NCBI RefSeq assembly: GCF_900114215.1 | Contig: NZ_FOSG01000006.1 | Location: 1 to 64,000, forward strand | Length of the DNA: 64,000 nucleotides | Direction: 5' to 3' | Source of the DNA: Streptomyces mangrovi | Lineage (GTDB): Bacteria > Actinomycetota > Actinomycetes > Streptomycetales > Streptomycetaceae | In this document: positions 57,912 through 64,000 of the stretch, piece by piece | How the letters are laid out: each line of letters opens with the position of its first letter | How positions within the stretch are numbered: the first letter of the stretch is position 1 | Position numbers and translations under genes: made by a program | Notes under the pieces: generated by a model | What the model saw: only the letters and a program-made list of their open reading frames with translations | Told to the model about the DNA's origin: nothing | The model's database searches: none

Positions 57912-58710
57912 TTACAGTCCTGGCTTGGGGGTGATGCCCAGGACGAGGAGGGCTCGTTCTGGTAGGTCGCGGATGGCGCGGGTGGTATTGGCGATGTTGG
58001 TCGCTCCGAGAGTTTTGAGGGCGCCGACAGCGAGGTTGCGCATGGTGGCCATGGCGCGGGGTGCGTTGCCGGCGTGGACTGCGGAGGCGTCCTCGGCGAG
58101 GGTACGGTCGCGGATGTTGTGCTGGGCTTCCACGATCCAGTGGCCGCGCAGGTGGGAGAAGAGTTCGGCGGGTTTCGTCTCGTGGGCGTCGAGGCTGGTG
58201 ACCGCGTAGACGGTCTCGCGGGTCTCCTTCCCGCCGGAGGCTTTGCGGCGGCGGTGGACCCGGACGGCGAGCTTCCCATGGGGGGAAGGCGATGCCGTCG
58301 AGGTTGTCGGCGATGGCCGGAGTCTTGATGGAGCGGGACTCACGACGGCCGTGCCCTTTGTCGGAGGTGGTGTGCTGGACGGTCACCGCATGCCAGTCCA
58401 GGCCGTCCAACTGTGCCCAGACGGTGGGCTGATTGCGCTTGATGACCGCCACGTAGTGCGCCTTCTTCGTCTCCACCAGCCAGGTGACGTTGGTTTTCAC
58501 CGAGTGAAGTGCGTCGAAGGTGAGCACGTCCCCGTTCAGGTCGAGGAGGGCGAGCAAGGACTGGAAGTGCCGGGTCTCGTTGGTCTTGGACCCGGCCTCG
58601 GCCTGGGCCAGGGTGACCGCGAGGCCGTGGGTGATGGCGGACAGCAGGTGCCGGCGGGACTGGTCGAGGCGTGCGGAGCCGCGCAGTGCCTTGCCGTCCA
58701 CAGTGATCAC
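57912..58710 (-). pseudogene. ISAs1-type transposase, 5'-truncated and frameshifted
   Basis: Two overlapping frames together encode the C-terminal two thirds of an ISAs1-family DDE transposase: VITVDGKALRGSARLDQ, LTFDALHSVKTN, then, after a frame change, HGKLAVRVHRR, HWIVEAQHNIRDRTLAEDAS and PERALLVLGITPKPGL. The change falls at a run of six C (minus strand) at about 58278-58283, where five would restore the frame. The N-terminal DDE-associated domain is absent, and an in-frame stop lies upstream. No terminal inverted repeats could be paired. It is non-functional. Confidence 0.85.
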
Positions 58711-58762
58711 CCGCCGCCCGGCCGAAGCTGCCGTGTCCGCTCTGTCGTCTGCCTCAATCTAC

Positions 58763-58892
58763 GGCACTTTCAAGTCAGTTGGACCGTCCCGGGAATTCGC
58801 GCAAGCCCTGCCTCGACGGCCCCGGCGCCAACCCCGAGGGTGTCAACTGCTTCAAGGGCTGGAAGGGAGAACCCGGTTACAGCAGTCCGTAA
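58763..58892 (+). pseudogene. Orphan C-terminal coding fragment
   Basis: An open frame reads LDRPGNSRKPCLDGPGANPE, then GVNCFKGWKGEPGYSSP and a stop at 58890-58892, followed 18 nt later by a strong terminator. It has no start codon with a ribosome-binding site. It looks like the 3' end of a gene whose front was lost at the transposase junction, possibly a displaced Rhs tip or a phage-like protein. I do not recognise it. Confidence 0.4.
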
Positions 58893-58910
58893 GCGGCTGT
58901 GAAAGGCACC

Positions 58911-58947
58911 CCGGTGGGGCACCGAGAGCGCCTCGGTGCCCCACCGG
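58911..58947. terminator. 16-bp hairpin after the orphan fragment
   Basis: A perfect 16-bp inverted repeat (58911-58926 with 58932-58947) with a 5-nt loop. Its position supports the fragment upstream being a true gene end. Confidence 0.75.
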
Positions 58948-58974
58948 CCCCCATCCACAGACAGGCGGAGCACC

Positions 58975-59232
58975 GTGTTCCTCGTACCGATCGCCGCCCT
59001 GCTCCTCTGGGCGGGATGGACCCTCCTGGCTGCCTCACGACCGCGAAACCCCCGCCTTGCGACGGTGCTCTCCTTGACGGTGCTGTCCGTCAGTGTCGCC
59101 GTCGTGGTGGCCTGCCTCGTCGGTGACGGAAGCGGGGGCAGGACGATCGTCTGGTTCCTGGGGCCCGCGATCGTCCTGTCGGCACTGCGCCTGACACAGG
59201 CCGTACGGGGGGTCGGCGGCGACCGCTCCTGA
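58975..59232 (+). CDS. Small membrane protein, unknown
   Basis: An 85-residue protein from GTG 58975 (GGAG 5 nt upstream) with three hydrophobic segments: FLVPIAALLLWAGWTLLAA, LSLTVLSVSVAVVVACLV and TIVWFLGPAIVLSALRL. The start choice is supported by codon usage and the ribosome-binding site. No family recognised. It is a stand-alone gene between a terminator and the convergent response regulator; the 287 nt after it show no gene. Confidence 0.6.
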   Translation: MFLVPIAALLLWAGWTLLAASRPRNPRLATVLSLTVLSVSVAVVVACLVGDGSGGRTIVWFLGPAIVLSALRLTQAVRGVGGDRS

Positions 59233-59519
59233 ACATCGGCCGTTCACCATCGGCCTGACGGTCGTCGGCACACACCCGGCACCGTCCGGGTCGGTGGTCC
59301 CGCGCGGGGCCCCGGACGAGTCCGGGGATACCACCCTGCTCGCTTCCGTGGTGATCCCCGCGGTGATTACCGCTCTGAAGCGGCTGCCATGGAGTTCACC
59401 GGAACCCTGCACGACCCGGACCGTCCTCCCGGCCCGCCCGCGGACCACGGCTGAGACCACCATGGGTCCGACGCCCCGGGAGGGCCGCGCCCTCGCCTCC
59501 CGCCGGGGCGGGGGCCGCG

Positions 59520-60194
59520 CTATTCGCCCGCGGTCACCAGTCCCGATTCGTAGGCGAAGACCACCGCCTGGGCGCGGTCGCGCAGACCGAGCTTGTTCAG
59601 GACGCGGCTGACGTGCGTCTTGACCGTCTGCTCGGCCAGCACCAGCGTCTGCGCGATCTCCGCGTTGGACCGGCCGCCGGCAACCAGGGTGAGGACCTCG
59701 GTCTCGCGTTCCGTCAGAGCCTTGAGCCGCAGCGCGGGCCTGCCCCGGGCCGCGGGACGCTGCCGGGCGAAGTCCGCGATGAGGCGGCGTGTCACCGAGG
59801 GGGCGAGCAGTGCGTCGCCCGAGGCCACGACGCGTACCGCCGCGATGAGGTCGGCCGGCGGCGCGTCCTTGAGCAGGAAGCCGCTCGCGCCCGCCCGCAG
59901 CGCCTCGTAGACGTAGTCGTCGACGTCGAACGTGGTGAGCATCAGGACGCGTGGACGGTGCGTCACGCCCGGTGGAGGCGCCAGGATGTGGTGTGCGGCC
60001 CGCAGGCCGTCCATCTCGGGCATGCGGACGTCCATCAGCACCACGTCGGGGTGGGTGCGCCGGCTCAGCTCGACGCCCTGCGCGCCGTCGGGGGCCTCGC
60101 CCACCACGTCGATGTCGCTCTGGGCGGCCAGCAGTGCGGCGAAGCCGGCCCGCACCATGGCCTGGTCGTCGACGACGATGACCCGGATCGTCAT
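59520..60194 (-). CDS. NarL/LuxR-type response regulator (DesR-like)
   Basis: A 224-residue regulator. The receiver domain has Asp9-Asp10, the phosphorylated Asp55 (VVLMDVRMPEMDG) and Lys in FLLKDAPP. The C-terminal LuxR helix-turn-helix is LTERETEVLTLVAGGRSNAE, then VLAEQTVKTHVSRVLNKLGL. Its ATG overlaps the stop of the kinase gene (ATGA), so it is the second gene of a two-component pair. The neighbouring desaturase gene suggests a DesR-like role in membrane lipid control. Confidence 0.9.
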   Translation of the reverse strand: MTIRVIVVDDQAMVRAGFAALLAAQSDIDVVGEAPDGAQGVELSRRTHPDVVLMDVRMPEMDGLRAAHHILAPPPGVTHRPRVLMLTTFDVDDYVYEALRAGASGFLLKDAPPADLIAAVRVVASGDALLAPSVTRRLIADFARQRPAARGRPALRLKALTERETEVLTLVAGGRSNAEIAQTLVLAEQTVKTHVSRVLNKLGLRDRAQAVVFAYESGLVTAGE

Positions 60195-61450
60195 GCCGCT
60201 CCCTCTCTGTCGTCCTCCGCCACCGGCGACGTCACCGGCAACCGTGCCGCCACCCGGAAGCCGCCGTCCGGCAGCGGCCCGGTGTCCAGTTCGCCGCCCA
60301 GCAGCCGCACCCGCTCCCGCATGCCGACCAGGCCGTGCCCGGTGCGACCCTCCTCGAACGGCGCGGTGGGCGGGGCGGGCGACGGCCCGTTGACGACGAG
60401 GACGGTGAGCCGCGCGCCGTCCCCCAAAGCGGACTTCGACGCGGACACCGACACCTGTGCCGGAGCGCCCGGCGCGTGCCGCACGACGTTCGCGAGGGCC
60501 TCCTGGACGATGCGGTACGCGGCCAGACCCACCATCTCCGGCACGTCGGCGTCGCAGGGGGTGAACTCCACCGGCACGCCCGCTCTCACCGTCGCATCCA
60601 CCAGCTGCCCGACCTGTGTCAGGCCCGGCTGGGGCGCGAGTTCGCCGTGCGTCTCCTCGCTCCGCAGTACGCCGAGGAGCCGTCGCATCTCACCGAGCGA
60701 TTCGCGCGCGGTCGCCGCGATGGAGGTGAACTCCTCCCGCACGTCCGGCGGCAGGCCGTCGAGGCGGTACGCCGCGGTGTCCGCCTGCACCGTGATGACG
60801 GACATGTGGTGTGCCACCACGTCGTGCAGTTCGCGCGCGATGCGGGCGCGTTCCTCCAGCAGCGTCCGCCGGCCGCGCTCGGCCTCGCTGATGGTCTCCT
60901 GCTCGGCCAGTCTGCGCTGCGCCTCGTACCGCTCGCGGAGCGCACCGCAGAGTACGAGCACGGCGCCGCTGAGCACGATGAGCAGGGTTGTGTTGCCGTT
61001 CGTGTCGTGGGGCGCGGCGAACTCCAGGCCGACGCCCGCGCCCACCGTCGCCAGCCACACCGGCACAAGCGTCCGGCGCGGCTCGCGCAGGCCGAGGGCG
61101 ATGCAGAGGCCGACGTACCCGACGATCTCCATGGGCGGGAACGGCCACAGGAGCCGCTCCTCGAAGTCGACGGCGAGCAGGGCGAGCGCCCCGACCACGT
61201 CCGCGGTGAAGATCACGTACCAGGCCCGCAGCGGACGGACGACGGCGAGCAGCAGCGGCGCCGTCTGCGCGACGGCCAGCGCGCTCGCCACGCCGCCGTT
61301 CAGGCCGTAGTCGGTGCCGAGTACATGGATGGTGGTGGGCAGCAGGGCGACGCACAGCACGAACGCCACGCCCCACGGCAGCAGCCGTACCCACCGGCGC
61401 GACGCGTCGGCGAGCAGCGCGCGCGGCCGCTGCTCTCCCCCCGAGTCCAT
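60191..61450 (-). CDS. Sensor histidine kinase, HisKA_3 type (DesK-like)
   Basis: A 419-residue membrane kinase. The N-terminal part (about 15-170) has five or so hydrophobic helices with almost no extracytoplasmic domain, as in kinases that sense the membrane itself. The dimerisation/phosphoacceptor box is RARIARELHDVVAHHMSVIT with the His near residue 210. The ATPase domain shows AYRIVQEALANVVRHAPGA and GHGLVGMRERVRLLGG. I chose ATG 61450 (GGAG upstream) over a GTG at 61507 that overlaps the desaturase. It is placed directly after the desaturase on the same strand. Confidence 0.88.
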   Translation of the reverse strand: MDSGGEQRPRALLADASRRWVRLLPWGVAFVLCVALLPTTIHVLGTDYGLNGGVASALAVAQTAPLLLAVVRPLRAWYVIFTADVVGALALLAVDFEERLLWPFPPMEIVGYVGLCIALGLREPRRTLVPVWLATVGAGVGLEFAAPHDTNGNTTLLIVLSGAVLVLCGALRERYEAQRRLAEQETISEAERGRRTLLEERARIARELHDVVAHHMSVITVQADTAAYRLDGLPPDVREEFTSIAATARESLGEMRRLLGVLRSEETHGELAPQPGLTQVGQLVDATVRAGVPVEFTPCDADVPEMVGLAAYRIVQEALANVVRHAPGAPAQVSVSASKSALGDGARLTVLVVNGPSPAPPTAPFEEGRTGHGLVGMRERVRLLGGELDTGPLPDGGFRVAARLPVTSPVAEDDREGAA

Positions 61451-61490
61451 GGGCTCCAGCTTAGGCGCGGCGAGGGTGAGCGGCGCCGGC

Positions 61491-62576
61491 TCATCCGATG
61501 TCGGCACGGAGAGGCTCTCCCACCTCGTGCAGGTGCCGCAGGGCTCGGCGGTAGGAGTCGACGAGACCGGTCTCCGTGTAGGGGACGCCGAGGTCGTGGC
61601 AGCGGGCCTTCACCATGGGCCGGGCGAGCCTCAGGTGGGGTCGGGGCATGCTGGGGAACAAGTGGTGCTCGATCTGGTAGTTGAGGCCGCCGAGGAACCA
61701 GTCGGTGAGGACGCCGCCTTCGATGTTGCGGGACGTGAGGACCTGACGCCGCAGGTGACCCCACTTCTCGCCGTCGGGGTCGGGCATGTCCATCCCCTTG
61801 TGGTTGGGCGCGAAGGCCATGCCCAGGTGCAGCCCGAACAGGGCTTGGTGGAGGAGGGCGAAGACGAGCGCCCGCGCCGGCGGCATGGTCGTCAGGAGCA
61901 CCGTGAGGTATCCGGTGACGTGGGCGGTGAGGAGGGCGCCTTCCACCAGGCGCTCGCGGCCGGTCCGGCGGCGCAGGTCCCGGAAGCCGTGGAGCTTCAG
62001 GGCGATGCCCTCGAGGAGGGTGAGCGGGAAGAAGAGCCAGGCCTGGTGGCGGGTGAGCAGGCCGCGGAAGCCCGTGCGGGTGGCGGCCTGCTCGCCGGTG
62101 AAGACGAGGACGTCGGCGGCGACGTCGGGGTCCTTGTCGATGTGGTTGGGGTTGGAGTGGTGGCGGTTGTGCTTGTCGTTCCACCAGCCGTGGCTCATAC
62201 CGAGCAGCAGGTTGCCGTGGACGAGTCCGATCCGGCGGTTGGTGGCCCGGCTGCCGCTGATCTGGGCATGGCCCGCGTCGTGGCCGATGAACGCGGTGCG
62301 GGCGCACAGGACGGCGAGGACGGGGGCGAGAACGAGTACCCACCATGAGTCGCCGGTGAGCGCCATGCCGGTGACGACGGCGGCCAGACCGAGCGCGTTG
62401 GCCGCTATGACGCGTGCGTACCAGCCGGTGCGCCGGTTGAGCAGCCCCTGTTCCCTGATGTCGCGCAGCAGGGGCGCGAACTCGCTGCCGGTTTCCGGTG
62501 CGGGCTGCCTCGCGGCGGTTCTCGCGGGGTGCGGCAGAGCGGTTTCGTCGGTTGTGGGCATGCCGGGTGTGGACAT
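61491..62576 (-). CDS. Membrane fatty-acid desaturase
   Basis: A 361-residue integral membrane di-iron enzyme that introduces a double bond into fatty acyl chains. All three histidine boxes are present: HDAGH (99-103), HNRHH (136-140) and QIEHH (to 305). The last one is of the Q-x-x-HH type of front-end/linoleoyl-CoA-like desaturases, but no cytochrome b5 domain is fused. ATG 62576 has GGAG 8 nt upstream. It is followed by a kinase/regulator pair. Electron donor and regioselectivity are unknown. Confidence 0.92.
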   Translation of the reverse strand: MSTPGMPTTDETALPHPARTAARQPAPETGSEFAPLLRDIREQGLLNRRTGWYARVIAANALGLAAVVTGMALTGDSWWVLVLAPVLAVLCARTAFIGHDAGHAQISGSRATNRRIGLVHGNLLLGMSHGWWNDKHNRHHSNPNHIDKDPDVAADVLVFTGEQAATRTGFRGLLTRHQAWLFFPLTLLEGIALKLHGFRDLRRRTGRERLVEGALLTAHVTGYLTVLLTTMPPARALVFALLHQALFGLHLGMAFAPNHKGMDMPDPDGEKWGHLRRQVLTSRNIEGGVLTDWFLGGLNYQIEHHLFPSMPRPHLRLARPMVKARCHDLGVPYTETGLVDSYRRALRHLHEVGEPLRADIG

Positions 62577-62725
62577 GGTTGCGCTCCGGTGTTCGATGGA
62601 GGGGGTCGCGGTGCTCGGTTTCGTCCGATCGTTCGAGGTGCCCGGTGCCGCCGGGGGCGAGGGTCCGTGCCGCGGCGGCACCGGACCGTGGTGACACGGC
62701 GGTGCGGACACGCCGCTCACATCGC

Positions 62726-63937
62726 TCACGCCGCGAGTGCGAAGTAGAAGAAGCCCGCCGCCAGCACGCCCGCCGCCGCGCGCAGGACCGTGCCGGTGCG
62801 GTCCCACGGGGCCTCCAGGGGCCGGGCGAACTTCGCGATCGCCATGAGCAGCCCCGCGAAGAGCGGCATCCAGACCAGCCGCGCCAGAATCCATCCGGCC
62901 GTGTCCGGCGTGGTGGTCAGGCCGGGGACCTCACCGAAGCGCGAGGCGGGAACCGCGGCGGCGAGCATCGCCGTCTGGTGCCAGCACAGGATCGTCATCG
63001 CCGACAGGTTGACGACCGCCACCGGGCCCCACAGGACGGGGCGCCGGAGCAGCCGGGCCAGCCGGTCGCGCAGCACGATCGCCGCACCGCACTGGAGGGC
63101 CGCCAGCGCGAGGACCAGCAGGGATGGCGGATGGGAGTTGGTACGGGACCGGCCGGGCACGCCCACCATCGACGCCGGGTAGTGGAAGACGAGCAGCAGG
63201 GCGGCGAACAGGGCCGCGCCGCCCGTGATCAGCAGCCACGCCTCACGCCGGCCCAGCCGCCTGTCCGCCCAGGAGACGCCCAACTGGTAGGCGAACATCC
63301 AGCCCGGGAGCAGGTTGAGCAGACTCAGCCAGGACGGCACGGCGTCCGCGTAAGGCCCGTAGCGGAGGAAGTCGACCACCGCGACGCAGCCGAGCAGCGG
63401 TGCCGCGGCCCAGAAGCCCAGACGCCGCGATGCCCGGACGCAGTACGGGGTGAGGGCGGTGATCACGCCGTAGACGCCGACGAACCACAGGGGCTGGACG
63501 ACCAGGGTCGACGCGGTGTGCAACGTGGCGGTCGGGATGCCGAGGCCGTAGTGCAGGGCCGGCAGGAGCAGCGCCCACACGGCGGTGACGCCGAGGACGG
63601 GGCGGCCCAGTCGCCTGAGGCGGCCGGCGGTCCACTGGCGGGCCGAACCTGCGCGGCGGCGGAAGGAGAGGTACGAGGAGTGGCCGCCGACCAGGAAGAA
63701 GACGCCCAGCATCTGGAGGAGCCAGCTTGCCGGAGCCAGCGAGCCGAACGCGGCCAGCGGGCTGGCGTTGTGCAGGCCGCCGCCGCTGTCGAGGGTGAGG
63801 CCGCCCAGCAGCCAGTGGCCGGTCGGGACGGCCAGGAGCGCCGCCGCGCGCAGGCCGTCGACGGCGCGGTCGCGGTGGGCGGGGGTCCGTTCGTCGATCC
63901 CGGTGGTGAGCTTCACGAGCTTCGCGGGGGCCTTCAC
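62726..63937 (-). CDS. Acyltransferase-3 family membrane protein
   Basis: A 403-residue membrane protein with about ten hydrophobic helices. The N-terminus has the family signature RDRAVDGLRAAALLAVPTGHWL with the conserved His, and later FFLVGGHSSYLSFRRR and PLWFVGVYGVI. Such proteins transfer acyl groups to sugars, peptidoglycan or lipids. The start is GTG 63937, overlapping the stop of an upstream gene by 4 nt. It precedes the desaturase by 149 nt on the same strand. Substrate not predictable. Confidence 0.85.
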   Translation of the reverse strand: MKAPAKLVKLTTGIDERTPAHRDRAVDGLRAAALLAVPTGHWLLGGLTLDSGGGLHNASPLAAFGSLAPASWLLQMLGVFFLVGGHSSYLSFRRRAGSARQWTAGRLRRLGRPVLGVTAVWALLLPALHYGLGIPTATLHTASTLVVQPLWFVGVYGVITALTPYCVRASRRLGFWAAAPLLGCVAVVDFLRYGPYADAVPSWLSLLNLLPGWMFAYQLGVSWADRRLGRREAWLLITGGAALFAALLLVFHYPASMVGVPGRSRTNSHPPSLLVLALAALQCGAAIVLRDRLARLLRRPVLWGPVAVVNLSAMTILCWHQTAMLAAAVPASRFGEVPGLTTTPDTAGWILARLVWMPLFAGLLMAIAKFARPLEAPWDRTGTVLRAAAGVLAAGFFYFALAA

Positions 63938-64000
63938 CGCAGGTCTCCGCGGGTGATCGCCGCGAACGCGGTCAGAGTGGAGGTGCCGGGGGTGAGGTAC
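63934..64000 (-). CDS. C-terminal end of an upstream gene
   Basis: Twenty-one in-frame codons (YLTPGTSTLTAFAAITRGDL) end in TGA that overlaps the GTG of the acyltransferase gene (GTGA). The rest lies outside the window. Identity unknown; translational coupling suggests an operon with the acyltransferase. Confidence 0.5.
   Translation of the reverse strand, partial: YLTPGTSTLTAFAAITRGDLR

Noticed and set aside
58276..58284. Programmed frameshift in the transposase
   Set aside because: ISAs1-type transposases are not known for frameshifting, and the gene is also 5'-truncated, so decay or a sequencing slip in a C-run is simpler.

Overview
The window is a very G+C-rich actinobacterial chromosome segment, most likely from Streptomyces or a close relative. 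The grounds are near-saturated G/C at third codon positions, many GTG starts and 4-nt stop/start overlaps, a Walker-A-less PriA, the gene order metK-priA-(HTH)-fmt-rsmB-rpe, an FMN-riboswitch rib operon leading into hisE-hisG, and DUF6571, DUF5995 and EccA-type proteins.

Layout. 1-12 kb: housekeeping genes (metK end, priA, fmt, rsmB, rpe), a SorC-type regulator, the IMPDH-like GuaB1 protein, a methyltransferase and an APC amino-acid permease. 12-15.4 kb (minus strand): a cassette of a WXG100/LXG-like small protein, a DUF6571 protein and a lipoprotein. 15.7-19 kb: an Lrp/AsnC regulator, phased operator-like repeats, and a davA-davB pair for lysine conversion to 5-aminovalerate. 19-21.5 kb: a DUF5995 protein and an NCS2 uracil permease. 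21.9-29.7 kb: the most unusual region. It holds a solitary tRNA-Cys, three back-to-back hairpins, two overlapping LysR genes (one with a fourfold cysteine repeat), a divergent cyclodipeptide synthase (CDPS) overlapping an NCS1 permease, a rhodanese, a secreted CYWC thioredoxin, a secreted S8 protease and a thioredoxin reductase. 29.9-33.9 kb: an XRE regulator, then an MFS transporter and a ROK repressor diverging around a palindrome. 34-40.6 kb: FMN riboswitch, ribD-ribE-pnuC/ribM-ribBA-ribH, hisE, hisG and a PH-domain protein. 40.7-45.5 kb: an EccA-like AAA+ ATPase, a P-loop kinase and a Tat-exported C39-like peptidase. 45.5-57.5 kb: a WapA-like Rhs locus with a LamG protein, a Rhs-Hint polymorphic toxin with a ParB-like tip, and a candidate immunity gene. 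57.5-59 kb: a scar of integrase, frameshifted ISAs1-type transposase and an orphan C-terminus. 59.5-64 kb (minus strand): a DesK/DesR-like two-component system beside a fatty-acid desaturase, and an acyltransferase-3 membrane protein.

How genes may work together. The rib genes are one riboswitch-controlled unit. The Lrp gene and dav pair look like a lysine-catabolism module. The two-component genes and desaturase resemble a membrane-fluidity circuit. The CDPS region suggests a diketopiperazine pathway with LysR control and an unusual concentration of thiol-active parts. This grouping rests on proximity and visible motifs only.
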